Positions 55,016 to 63,888 of a stretch of DNA of 64,000 bases are shown here, one piece after another (the stretch's first letter is position 1; the number at the start of each line of letters is the position of its first letter). The notes under the pieces are model-generated. The model did no database searches and was not told the origin of the DNA. It saw only the letters and a list, made by a program, of their open reading frames with translations. Position numbers and translations under genes: made by a program. This DNA comes from Ornithinibacillus gellani (GTDB lineage: Bacteria; Bacillota; Bacilli; Bacillales; Amphibacillaceae): assembly GCF_003730295.1 (NCBI RefSeq), contig NZ_QTSZ01000029.1, positions 124,001 to 188,000 on the forward strand, written 5' to 3'.

Positions 55016-55918
55016 TTATACAAGATGATATTGCTGTAATGTGGCACGTATTTCCGCTTGAATGGAATCAGCTGGGGTAGCAAGTGGCTTGCGTAGTATC
55101 GGCTTTACCTTTCCCATCATGCCAAGTGCAGCTTTTGCCGGAGCGGGATTCGTATCACGAAATAACACATCATTTAGCGGCATCATGTGATAATGAAGCT
55201 CCTGCGCACCAGCCACATCCCCTGCGACCCAGCGATTGTAAAGTTCTGCCACTTCCTTTGGTGCTACATTAGCGGTTGCACTAATATGTCCAGCACCACC
55301 AATAGCAAGCATAGGATAGCATAATACCTCAATGCCGGAATATAGATTAAAGTCACGACCACACTTTAATAACACTTTATTCACATGTTCAAAATCTTTG
55401 TTAGATTCTTTTACACCAATGATATTGGGACAATCGGCTGCAAGACTCGCGATGGTGTCTGCTTCTAAATTGACTGCTGTTCGACCTGGGATGTTATATA
55501 AAATGATAGGAATAGATACGGAATCGGCAACTGCTTTAAAATGCTGGTATAAAGCATGCTGATTTGGTTTATTGTAGTAAGGAACGATGACTAATGCACC
55601 ATCAGCTCCTATTTCCTCTGCAGTTTTGGTTAATCGTAGTGTTTCTTGGTGGTTGGTTGATCCAGTTCCAGGAACAAAAGGAACCCGGCCCTGAATGGTT
55701 TGATAGGCTGTTTCCATCACCTGCTCACGCTCTTCCAGCGTCATCGAGCTTGGTTCACCAGATGTACCAGTTACAGAAATTCCATGACTGCCACTGTCGA
55801 TTTGCCATTCAATTAATTCCTTAAACGTATCGAAATCAATTCGCTCATCTTCATGAAACGGGGTAATCACTGGTGCAATCGAGCCACGAAGTCTTTTCTT
55901 TTCTTCAAAAAAAGCCAT
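55016..55918 (-). CDS. DapA-family lyase/aldolase of the hpa operon
   Basis: A 300-aa class I aldolase of the dihydrodipicolinate synthase family. The Schiff-base Lys170 is in IIGVKESN, Tyr141 in YNIPGRTAVN, and GTSGEPSSMTLEE binds the keto acid. It is the first gene of the operon. In place of the usual class II HpaI aldolase, it may split the C7 intermediate to pyruvate and succinic semialdehyde; that role is inferred from position. GAGGAGGA precedes the ATG. Confidence 0.82.
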   Translation of the reverse strand: MAFFEEKKRLRGSIAPVITPFHEDERIDFDTFKELIEWQIDSGSHGISVTGTSGEPSSMTLEEREQVMETAYQTIQGRVPFVPGTGSTNHQETLRLTKTAEEIGADGALVIVPYYNKPNQHALYQHFKAVADSVSIPIILYNIPGRTAVNLEADTIASLAADCPNIIGVKESNKDFEHVNKVLLKCGRDFNLYSGIEVLCYPMLAIGGAGHISATANVAPKEVAELYNRWVAGDVAGAQELHYHMMPLNDVLFRDTNPAPAKAALGMMGKVKPILRKPLATPADSIQAEIRATLQQYHLV

Positions 55919-56207
55919 TACATATCCTCCTCGTATCCTATGTTTAAGCCTTGTTTTTGGCTTATTTATTGATTCATTTCAAACTTGATTGAAACTTCGG
56001 TATTCAACATGATTGACCTACACGTCATGTGATATCGGTCTTGAATCAACGAGTATGTATATAGCTTTCATCCGGCCGTGTTTTCACATCCTGATGAAGC
56101 TAATCCATCACTTGGTGGCCGAGTAAACTTCAAAAAAATTTTCAAGAAAAGTTATATCCTAAAGCTAATTTTAAAATTAAATAACTGTAAATTTTCTGAA
56201 CAATTAA

Positions 56208-56236
56208 ATCATATATGATTTCACATATAATGTCAA
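56208..56236 (-). promoter_or_regulatory. hpa operon promoter with overlapping operator
   Basis: On the minus strand TTGACA (56231-56236) and TATGAT (56208-56213) are 17 bp apart, a near-ideal vegetative promoter. The -10 lies inside the perfect palindrome AATCATATATGATT (56207-56220), and a related AATCATATAGGATG precedes the GntR gene. The predicted leader to the first gene is about 280 nt and holds no recognised element. Confidence 0.75.
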
Positions 56237-56407
56237 AGCAATTTTTTAGCATGTAAAGTTTTATATAATGGATGCCCAAGTATACGCTGATTATTATTCG
56301 TTTCATTCAAAAGGCTTCAGTTAGACTATCGAAGGCGATTTACCTCCCACTTACCGCTGATTTTTGCCCTTCATACGATTGAAGCAGAATTTTCCCGCCT
56401 GTTTTTA

Positions 56408-56461
56408 ATAAAGGTAAACTTCATTCAGTGGGAGTCTTACAGCCAGTTAATCTGTGATAAA
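56408..56461 (+). repeat. Dispersed repeat, short internally deleted form
   Basis: GTAAACTTCATTCAGTGGGAG is joined to TCTTACAGCCAGTTAATCTG. It is the third short copy in the window. Confidence 0.82.
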
Positions 56462-56468
56462 ATATATT

Positions 56469-57110
56469 TTAAAATTCATGCAGACTGGTGCGAGATACGG
56501 CTTCCAGAAAGTACGCAGGAGCATGGGCGGTTTTTAACTTCTCAAAATCTGATGGTGGCATATATTTTTGCAATATGGGCAAACATGCAGCTAAATCGTT
56601 TTGTCTGTTGCCTATTACGGGATCTAATAAAAAGCGAAATCCAAAATCGGAATATAACTTGATTGCCCGATAGCTTTCTGGTTGAGTATGCAAAAATATC
56701 GGGTATTCCTCTTCCGGTAAACGATTCATAACAAAGGAAAGTAATGCCCTCCCGATTCCTTCGTTCTCATATTCTTTTAAAACCTTTAACCAATGTAGGG
56801 TCCATATCGAATTGTAAGATTTCCATAAAAAACAGGTCCCAATCGGCTTATCTTCTTGATTACAGACAAACATGCATTGTTGAAAAAACAAATCCCCTTT
56901 CGGTAAATACACATCTTCAAAATATGTCGTCATAAAATCGGCGTATTCTGAGGCTAATTCAGGGGTATCAAAGGGCATGGCTTTCCATATATCCAATTCA
57001 TTTTTTTCACATGGACGAATATAAAAATTTTTTGGTAGTTCACTTACAGCGTCTTGCACTAGTTTCGTGCACATCATAAATAGATTCTTTTCCGGTATTT
57101 GTTCTGCCAT
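56469..57110 (-). CDS. GNAT-family N-acetyltransferase
   Basis: A 213-aa protein whose central part has the acetyl-CoA motif LKEYENEGIGRALLSFVMNRL, followed by the beta5-alpha4 region IFLHTQPESYRAIKLYSDFGF. The acceptor is unknown. It lies between the hpa operon promoter and the GntR regulator on the same strand. Confidence 0.83.
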   Translation of the reverse strand: MAEQIPEKNLFMMCTKLVQDAVSELPKNFYIRPCEKNELDIWKAMPFDTPELASEYADFMTTYFEDVYLPKGDLFFQQCMFVCNQEDKPIGTCFLWKSYNSIWTLHWLKVLKEYENEGIGRALLSFVMNRLPEEEYPIFLHTQPESYRAIKLYSDFGFRFLLDPVIGNRQNDLAACLPILQKYMPPSDFEKLKTAHAPAYFLEAVSRTSLHEF

Positions 57111-57169
57111 ATTTTTATCAACTCCATTTGATTGCTCAACCCAAAAAGAACCAGATATTATGCTGGTTC

Positions 57170-57847
57170 TTAAGGTGTCATTTTATTCTTCCGTTCAAGC
57201 TGATTTTGTCTGCGTCGTTCAAAATCTTCAGCCGTCCGAATTTTATGCATGCGCACTAGCATTTCTAATTCCTGTTCATCTCCACCAGATTCCAATAAAT
57301 GAATCATCTGTGCATGTTCCTGAATGGATTCTTTTACCCGAAGCGAATACAATGTGGAACCCGTCCCTCTAATAGAATCCATTCGATTCCACGTGTCCTT
57401 AATGGATTCAAACAAATAAACATTTCCACACGGCTCAGACAAGATACGATGAAAACCCGCATTTAATTGACTATAAGCAATCATATTAAAATCTTCCAAT
57501 GCCTCCTCCATCCGTTGATTATGCTGCTTCAGTTGGACAAGTTTATCTGCAGGAAACCGGCTTGCACTTAATGCTGCCGCATAGCCTTCCAGCACAGCAA
57601 GCACCCTTAGTGTATCCGAGTAATCTGATTCATTGACCTCTGCAACGACTGGACCAACATTTCGTTTGTACACAATCAGCCGCTCTGCCTCCAACTGACG
57701 GATTGCTTCACGCACAGGGATACTACTCGTGTGCAGTTCCCTGGCAATTTGATCAATGACGAGTCGTTGTCCAGGCACATAGGCACGTTCGATAATTCTT
57801 GCTTTCAATTTTCGATAAACCATTTGTTGTTTATTTTCTCTTTTCAT
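57170..57847 (-). CDS. GntR-family regulator (FCD type), likely HPA regulator
   Basis: A 225-aa protein. The N-terminal winged helix reads LHTSSIPVREAIRQLEAERLI; the C-terminal helical FCD-like domain contains the metal/ligand histidines in LNAGFHRILS and EHAQMIHLL. Such proteins bind small organic acids. A palindrome shared between its own upstream region and the hpa promoter suggests that it represses the hpa operon and itself. Confidence 0.85.
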   Translation of the reverse strand: MKRENKQQMVYRKLKARIIERAYVPGQRLVIDQIARELHTSSIPVREAIRQLEAERLIVYKRNVGPVVAEVNESDYSDTLRVLAVLEGYAAALSASRFPADKLVQLKQHNQRMEEALEDFNMIAYSQLNAGFHRILSEPCGNVYLFESIKDTWNRMDSIRGTGSTLYSLRVKESIQEHAQMIHLLESGGDEQELEMLVRMHKIRTAEDFERRRQNQLERKNKMTP

Positions 57848-57860
57848 AATAATTCAATAA

Positions 57861-57884
57861 TATATAGAATCATATAGGATGTCA
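57861..57884 (-). promoter_or_regulatory. Putative autoregulatory GntR operator
   Basis: AATCATATAGGATG (57868-57881) matches the hpa palindrome AATCATATATGATT at 12 of 14 positions. It lies about 20 nt upstream of the GntR start. Confidence 0.55.
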
Positions 57885-58354
57885 ATGAAACGTAGGTAGA
57901 TTGATGCTTTTTCCATCCATATTTTTTGAAAGCTTGACAAGTCTAGCCATCCATGAGATGATACATCAGTTAACACAGTGAAGTAGCAGATAAGTATTCT
58001 GGCATTCAACGAATGTTTTTGATGATGCTTATTCACACTGGCGCGACTATAGGGTCGCAAGGACGCAGAAGCAGGTAGGGTCTGCGTTGCTTAAGTTAGA
58101 AAACAGACAGTGGAATTTGATACCGCGGTGAAGAAATCCTTCGTGTGATCCAAGAATTGCAGCACAGGATCCATGTTGGAAAGGAACAATCATTCCTTAA
58201 AATAATTGAATATGCGTATCATTACATGCGCATTTAATAGAAGGATTTCCAGTCCATATATTCGGACGAAAATGGTAGGTTCAAATAGTTCTATTTTTTC
58301 CGGAGACTTTGAACAACCATTATATAAAAAAACTTATGTGTTACTTTCGCAATC
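57885..58354. other. Long intergenic region without a gene
   Basis: It holds a potential hairpin at about 58053-58085 (GACGCAGA ... TCTGCGTT) and, at 58121-58130, TACCGCGGTG, which resembles the conserved T-box tail sequence. No open frame with a ribosome site was found. The elements may be a decayed riboregulator. Confidence 0.4.
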
Positions 58355-58390
58355 AAAGGGGTATTCCTAACAATAAGGATTACCCCTTTT
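58355..58390. terminator. Bidirectional hairpin before cvfB
   Basis: AAAGGGGTA-TTCCT and AGGA-TTACCCCTTTT pair over about 13 bp with one mismatch and have A/T tracts on both sides. It insulates cvfB from the region upstream. Confidence 0.75.
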
Positions 58391-58472
58391 CCAATGGCAT
58401 CATTTTGGAATACATGGCATGATTGAACATAGAACAACTTGAAATAAAAATGAAATAAAGGCAGGGATTCAA

Positions 58473-59333
58473 ATGGATGAGCTTGTTATTGGGACCAATC
58501 AACAAATGACTGTTAGTCGCATCATCGATACCGGATATGTATTGGAGCAACACAGGAAAGAAGCAATGTTGCATACGAATGAGGCAACTTCAGAATTAGA
58601 AGTTGGCCAAGCAGTTACCGTATTTTTATATCCAAATAAAAAAGGGCAGGTTATTGCAACAATGACTTTACCTCCTATTGAAATAGAGACTTATGGCTGG
58701 GCAGATGTTATGGAGGTCATTCCCAACTTAGGCGCCTTCGTCAATATTGGTACGACAAAAGAAATTCTTGTGTCTGTCGATAACCTCCCATTATTACAAC
58801 GTGTCTGGCCTAAACCTGGCGATAGCCTATTTGTTACACTTGGTAAAGACAGAAAAGGTCGGTTGCTTGCCATTCCAGCATCAGAAGGGGTTATTTCTGA
58901 TTCCTATGAGCCGGCACCAGAACATTTACTGCACCAGGAAATAGAGGGCTGGGTTTATCGCGCAGATAAGGAAGGCTCTGCTATCATTACAGAGGATGGC
59001 TATCGTGGTTTTATCCATCATACCGAACGAAAAGTGGAGCCGAGACTTGGAGAATTGGTGAAAGGCCGTGTTATTGCGGTGAAAGAAGATGGCACCTTAA
59101 ATCTATCTTTACGTCCACAGAAGGAACATGTTATGCTTGAAGATGCTGAAGCAATTTTGGCTTTACTGAAGGAAAACGATGGCGTATTAGCGCTTAGTGA
59201 CAAAAGCAATCCAGAAGACATACGTACTGCATTAAATATTAGTAAAGCAGCATTTAAACGAGCATTGGGTACATTAATGAAAGCTGGCAAAATAGAGCAA
59301 CGCGACGGTAAGACATTTTTAATTGAAAAATAA
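58473..59333 (+). CDS. cvfB: CvfB-family S1 RNA-binding protein
   Basis: This 286-aa protein consists of repeated S1-like beta barrels (RIIDTGYVLEQ; GWADVMEVIPNLGAFVNIGT; GWVYRADKEGSAIITEDGYRGFIHHTE) and a C-terminal winged helix (ISKAAFKRALGTLMKAGKIEQRDGKTFLI). The order and length match CvfB of Staphylococcus and YitL of Bacillus, which bind RNA and affect gene expression after transcription. GCAGGGA precedes the ATG. Confidence 0.9.
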   Translation: MDELVIGTNQQMTVSRIIDTGYVLEQHRKEAMLHTNEATSELEVGQAVTVFLYPNKKGQVIATMTLPPIEIETYGWADVMEVIPNLGAFVNIGTTKEILVSVDNLPLLQRVWPKPGDSLFVTLGKDRKGRLLAIPASEGVISDSYEPAPEHLLHQEIEGWVYRADKEGSAIITEDGYRGFIHHTERKVEPRLGELVKGRVIAVKEDGTLNLSLRPQKEHVMLEDAEAILALLKENDGVLALSDKSNPEDIRTALNISKAAFKRALGTLMKAGKIEQRDGKTFLIEK

Positions 59334-59345
59334 TAGATATTTAAA

Positions 59346-59380
59346 AAAGAGCGGGACATTATTATGTCCGCTCTTTCTTT
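59346..59380. terminator. Terminator after cvfB
   Basis: AAAGAGCGGGACAT and ATGTCCGCTCTTT pair with a single bulge; T-rich tract TTTCTTT follows. It can also serve the convergent gene. Confidence 0.85.
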
Positions 59381-59393
59381 ATGTCCTGATCAA

Positions 59394-59678
59394 TTATGCT
59401 GCCGGTGAGCTATAAGCATCTACAATGGAAGTGATGATAAATCCAAATGCTGACGCAAATAGACATGCAATTCCCCAGCCGCCTAGACCTGCTCCTAAAA
59501 TTTCAATCTTACCAGCAATTGCCGCTACAACGATTAGCACAATTCCGCCTACGAACACAATCATACCTGGTACATAAGGCATGTATACGCTCTTAGAAGA
59601 TGCCTTCGCAAGCACTAATCCGATAACAACCATTACTGCTGCTAACACTGCACCAATGGATAATACCGCTGTTACCAT
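59394..59678 (-). CDS. Small hydrophobic membrane protein (94 aa)
   Basis: Three hydrophobic helices with many Gly and Ala and a short polar loop (KASSKSVYMPYVPG). I do not recognise a family. AGAGG is 8 nt before the ATG at 59678; an in-frame GTG at 59687 overlaps that site. Probably real because of codon use, ribosome site and the shared terminator. Confidence 0.65.
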   Translation of the reverse strand: MVTAVLSIGAVLAAVMVVIGLVLAKASSKSVYMPYVPGMIVFVGGIVLIVVAAIAGKIEILGAGLGGWGIACLFASAFGFIITSIVDAYSSPAA

Positions 59679-59809
59679 ATTTTTCACCTCTTAAAATAAA
59701 AAATAATATGTATTACATAACAATCCTCTTTCTAGTCTACATTTGAACTAGGATAAAGTCAATTCAAATTGATGATGCAAACGGGTGAACAAATAAAGCG
59801 TGACAAGGA

Positions 59810-60040
59810 TTAGATTTTTTTTAATTCATATACATCTTCAAGCTTCTCCATGAGATAGGTATGGCAATCTTCAACTGCCAAATTATAAAATATAGGTGCA
59901 AGTTCTTCGATAAAGAAATCAAGAATAAAACCTGCCTCTAAATTTCCAAGTTCCTCTCCCCGTTCCTGTTCATAGTATGTCATAATACTGTTGACCAATA
60001 CATCACGCTGTTCCTTTGAGATGTTGAATTGCTGCTTCAT
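59810..60040 (-). CDS. DUF2164 family protein
   Basis: A 76-aa acidic helical protein. The arrangement ISKEQRDVLVNSIMTYYEQERGEELGNLEAGFILDFF (shown in part as ITYYEQERGEELG) and EDCHTYLMEKLED fit DUF2164, a small protein of unknown function. Confidence 0.72.
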   Translation of the reverse strand: MKQQFNISKEQRDVLVNSIMTYYEQERGEELGNLEAGFILDFFIEELAPIFYNLAVEDCHTYLMEKLEDVYELKKI

Positions 60041-60170
60041 CTTCTTCTCTCTCCCATCTTATGACTTCTGTCTTCTATTTTACCGTTATCTTTTATTTGT
60101 GCAAAAATGATTAGATTCCTTCGCATCCAAGTCCATTTTACCGTATAATATCGGTTAAAAGGGAGGTATT

Positions 60171-61871
60171 ATGATGCAAACATTTCAAGATTATACATAT
60201 GAAAGGCCAAATCTAAATGAAGTAAAAGAAACGTTTTACACACTTTTAGACCATTTTAAGCAAGCAGAAACTGCAGCAGACCAGACAGCAGCAATGGAGG
60301 AAATAAATATCCTCCGCAATCGCATGTCCACCCTCTCCAATCTTGTCGCAATTCGCGCTTCCATTGACACAAATGACACTTTCTATCAAGCAGAGCGGGA
60401 TTTCTTTGATCAACTGGAACCTGAATTAAATGAATTGGTGACCGCCTATTATCGTGCATTACTCGATTCACCATTTCGTACCGAACTCGAACAAGCGTGG
60501 GGTACTCAGTTGTTTGATATTGCAGAATATGAAATTAAAGCATTTTCCAAAGAGATTATTCCCCTCCTGCAAAAAGAAAATAAACTTGTATCTGATTACG
60601 GAAAACTTGTGGCATCAGCACAGGTCGATTTTGACGGTGACACATACACCCTCGCACAGCTTGCCCCATTTGCCCAAAGTGAAGATCGCAGCATTCGTAA
60701 AAAAGCGGTGGAAGCAAGTGCAGGATTTTTTGAGCAGCACAGCGATACGTTTGACGATATTTACGACCAGCTCGTTAAACTGCGCCATAACATAGCCGTG
60801 AAGCTTGGTTATAAAAACTTTGTAGAACTCGGTTATATTCGCATGATGCGTGTCGACTATGATGCAAAAATGGTAGAAGCATTCCGTAAGCAAGTAAGGG
60901 AATCTATTGTGCCGCTTGCAACCAAGTTATTTGAACGACAAGCAAATCGGATTGATGTGGATACATTGAAATATTATGATGAAAGCTTTAAATTTAAATC
61001 TGGGAATGCCAAGCCAAAGGGAACGCCGGAATGGATTATTGAAAATGGTTTAAAAATGTATGAAGAACTATCACCGGAAACGAATGAATTTTTCCATTTT
61101 ATGCTGGAAAGAAACTTAATGGATTTAGAAGCAAAAAAAGGTAAAGAGGCTGGTGGCTATTGCACATTTATTGCGGATTATGCCTCACCATTTATTTTCT
61201 CCAATTTCAACGGTACATCTGGTGACATTGATGTGCTCACACATGAAGCAGGTCACGCATTTCAATGTTATCAGAGCAGGAACATTGGAATTCCCGAGTA
61301 TGTTTTCCCAACTCTGGAGTCAGCAGAAATTCATTCCATGAGTATGGAATTCTTTACCTGGCCATGGATGGAACTATTCTTTAAAGAGGATGCAGATAAA
61401 TACAAGTTTTCTCACCTTGCAGATGCACTCTTATTCTTGCCATATGGCGTAGCAGTGGATGAATTTCAACACCTGATCTATGAGAATCCGGAATGGACGC
61501 CTGATGATCGGAAACAAGCTTGGAAGCAACTCGAAAATGTTTATCTTCCACATCGGAATTATGATGGGAATCCATACTTAGAAAGTGGAAACCTGTGGAA
61601 GCGACAATCACATATATATGGCGCGCCGTTTTACTATATTGATTACACCCTTGCACAAATATGTGCCTTGCAATTTTGGACGAAGCTTCAGGATGATCAT
61701 GAACAGGCTTGGAAGGATTATTTACATCTTTGCGGTCTTGGTGGCTCTCGCTCCTTCTTGGAATTGGTGGAAGCTGCAAATCTGCAATCACCATTTGCCG
61801 AGGGAACGGTCGATTCCGTACTTGAGTCCATTGAGACATGGCTTGATTCTGTCGATGATAAACAACTCTAG
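60171..61871 (+). CDS. M3-family oligoendopeptidase
   Basis: A 566-aa zinc metallopeptidase with the HEAGH motif at residues 358-362 (LTHEAGHAFQCY) and the third ligand region ESAEIHSMSMEFF. It lacks a signal peptide and cleaves short peptides in the cytosol, like PepF. GGGAGG precedes two adjacent ATGs. It is followed by a HAD phosphatase gene on the same strand after about 95 nt. Confidence 0.92.
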   Translation: MMQTFQDYTYERPNLNEVKETFYTLLDHFKQAETAADQTAAMEEINILRNRMSTLSNLVAIRASIDTNDTFYQAERDFFDQLEPELNELVTAYYRALLDSPFRTELEQAWGTQLFDIAEYEIKAFSKEIIPLLQKENKLVSDYGKLVASAQVDFDGDTYTLAQLAPFAQSEDRSIRKKAVEASAGFFEQHSDTFDDIYDQLVKLRHNIAVKLGYKNFVELGYIRMMRVDYDAKMVEAFRKQVRESIVPLATKLFERQANRIDVDTLKYYDESFKFKSGNAKPKGTPEWIIENGLKMYEELSPETNEFFHFMLERNLMDLEAKKGKEAGGYCTFIADYASPFIFSNFNGTSGDIDVLTHEAGHAFQCYQSRNIGIPEYVFPTLESAEIHSMSMEFFTWPWMELFFKEDADKYKFSHLADALLFLPYGVAVDEFQHLIYENPEWTPDDRKQAWKQLENVYLPHRNYDGNPYLESGNLWKRQSHIYGAPFYYIDYTLAQICALQFWTKLQDDHEQAWKDYLHLCGLGGSRSFLELVEAANLQSPFAEGTVDSVLESIETWLDSVDDKQL

Positions 61872-61965
61872 TCAATATAATTATTTCCATTCCAACAGAA
61901 GACATCCGCTTCCCTTTGATAAAGTATCGGTGGGAAGTTCAAGAACGTTATTTTAGGAGGCAACC

Positions 61966-62748
61966 ATGACATACCGCATCGCATTTTTTGATATTGATGG
62001 GACAATCTTACGACCAGATAACACATATGAAGAATCAACGAAGACTGCGATCCATGCATTACAGAACCAGGACATTCATGTCGTACTTGCTACTGGAAGA
62101 CCATTGCACGAGCTTGATGAGCTTGCAGCTGCATTACAAGTGACATCCTTTATTGGCTACAATGGTTCCTATGCAAGTTTTCAACAGGAGAAGATTATTC
62201 ATGAGCCCATGCAGTTAAATATAACCAAAAAACTACTAAAAGCCGCAAGAGACCATAACGATGAATTATTATTTTATACAAGTAGTACCAATCATTTTTC
62301 AACACTGGATAGTAAATATGCCAAACAATTTATGGATACCTTCCAACTGCGAAAAAATGGGCTGATTGAAGAAAATATGTTGGATCAAGTATTAAGTGTA
62401 TCCATCGTCCATGTGACAGGATCATCGCCAGCCCATTTTGAAGTCGACCCGTCTCTTCGGTTGGCGCCAGTGAATACAGAAGGAATTGAAAACAGCTATG
62501 ACGTTATTTTAAGCCAAGTGAACAAAGGTGCTGCCGTTAAGCAGATGCTGGAACATTTAAACATACCAACTGAAGCTGCAATTGCATTTGGCGATGGGAT
62601 GAATGATAAAGAAATGTTGGAAACCGTCGGAACTGGTTTTGCCATGGGGAATGCCCATCCTGACCTAAAGAAGGCTGCCAAATTTGAAACAACTTCTGTC
62701 GAAAACAACGGCATATACAATGGTTTAAAACAAATTGGACTCGTATAG
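61966..62748 (+). CDS. Cof-type HAD phosphatase
   Basis: A 260-aa enzyme with motif I FFDIDGTIL (Asp9, Asp11), motif II ATGR, and motif IV FGDGMNDKEML; the C2 cap lies between. The substrate is unknown. TTAGGAGG precedes the ATG. It is a distant paralogue of the HAD protein at 3.8-4.5 kb. Confidence 0.88.
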   Translation: MTYRIAFFDIDGTILRPDNTYEESTKTAIHALQNQDIHVVLATGRPLHELDELAAALQVTSFIGYNGSYASFQQEKIIHEPMQLNITKKLLKAARDHNDELLFYTSSTNHFSTLDSKYAKQFMDTFQLRKNGLIEENMLDQVLSVSIVHVTGSSPAHFEVDPSLRLAPVNTEGIENSYDVILSQVNKGAAVKQMLEHLNIPTEAAIAFGDGMNDKEMLETVGTGFAMGNAHPDLKKAAKFETTSVENNGIYNGLKQIGLV

Positions 62749-62841
62749 TTGACAAACAAAACCCACTTGATAGCGCATGATAGTAGACTTCATAAGGGGT
62801 CAACCATGGCTTACAAGTGGGTTTTTCTATTGTGTAACAGC

Positions 62842-63888
62842 TTAAGTTGCAAAAGGATCCTTGTTCCCATATTGGTCAAAATGAATCGTATCTGAAATGA
62901 GATAGTTGTAAATGTCATCTACAATTTCAATTCCATCCTGTTCATAGGATGCTTCGGTAATCGTGTTTGGCTGCCCTGGATAGTATACCTGATCAAAACC
63001 TGGTGCTGGCTGAATCGCTTGCAGCTCTTCCATCGTTTGTGCAATGCGGTCCTTAAACGCTGCCAAGCTGGTAAAGAACTCCGGGTTAATGACGATATGG
63101 AGCTGACCTAAATTACGCCCAGCTGTCAAATCGTCATACATGGATGAAACATGCTTACCAAATGGCAGTCCAAGCAAGATACCTGATAGTACATCAACCA
63201 TCATCATCAAACCATACCCTTTTGCACCAGCAATTGGCAGAAGTGCTTGAACAGCATGTGCATCTGTCGTTGAATTCCCATCTTGATCCACTGCCCACCC
63301 CTCAGGAATGGCTTCATTTTTGGAACGCGCATGTAAGATTTTCCCCCACGCTTGAACCGTTGTTGCCATGTCAAAAATCAGAGGCTCCTGTTTACCTGGT
63401 GCCGCAAAAGCAATTGGATTTGTTCCATAATATGGTGCTGCACCGCCAAACGGCACAACCATTGGATCAGACTGACAAACAGAAATTCCAATCATTCCTG
63501 CGTCTGCAGCTTGTTTTACGAAATATGACAATGCACCACTATGCGCAATATGTTTTACCCCAACTACCGCAGCACCACTTTCCTTTGCCATTTCAATTGC
63601 TTCTTCCATTGCCAGCTTGGCAGCAACATGCCCAACGCCGTTGTCCCCATCAAAGGTCGCTGTTGCAGGTCCTGTTTTTTCAAAGTGAAAGTTCGGCTCA
63701 ATGGTAATACCACCTTTGGCAATTCGTTCTGCATAATAATCGACACGCATAGCACCATGTGAATGAACTCCACGTGCATCTGCATGAACAAGAACATCTG
63801 CAACAACCGTCGCATGTTCATTTAAAAGTCCTGCTCGCTCTAGTTTCTGTGCAATCAGCTGATGTAGCTTTTCTTTCGTTACCCGCAT
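62842..63888 (-). CDS. allD: Ureidoglycolate dehydrogenase
   Basis: This 348-aa NAD(P)-dependent oxidoreductase of the malate/L-lactate/ureidoglycolate family has motifs ARGVHSHGAMRVDYYAERI (catalytic His), MCQSDP-like VCQSDPMVVPFGG, DMATTVQAWGKI and KGYGLMMMVDVLSG. These are closely like AllD of the allantoin pathway, which oxidises ureidoglycolate to oxalurate. No other allantoin genes are in the window. The ATG at 63888 has GAGGAG 9 nt upstream; the longer in-frame ATG at 63924 has no good site. Confidence 0.85.
   Translation of the reverse strand: MRVTKEKLHQLIAQKLERAGLLNEHATVVADVLVHADARGVHSHGAMRVDYYAERIAKGGITIEPNFHFEKTGPATATFDGDNGVGHVAAKLAMEEAIEMAKESGAAVVGVKHIAHSGALSYFVKQAADAGMIGISVCQSDPMVVPFGGAAPYYGTNPIAFAAPGKQEPLIFDMATTVQAWGKILHARSKNEAIPEGWAVDQDGNSTTDAHAVQALLPIAGAKGYGLMMMVDVLSGILLGLPFGKHVSSMYDDLTAGRNLGQLHIVINPEFFTSLAAFKDRIAQTMEELQAIQPAPGFDQVYYPGQPNTITEASYEQDGIEIVDDIYNYLISDTIHFDQYGNKDPFAT

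Noticed and set aside
55919-56200. Riboswitch or T-box in the long hpa leader
   Set aside because: No conserved T-box, SAM, purine or GEMM core sequence was recognised, only a short hairpin near 55930-55965.
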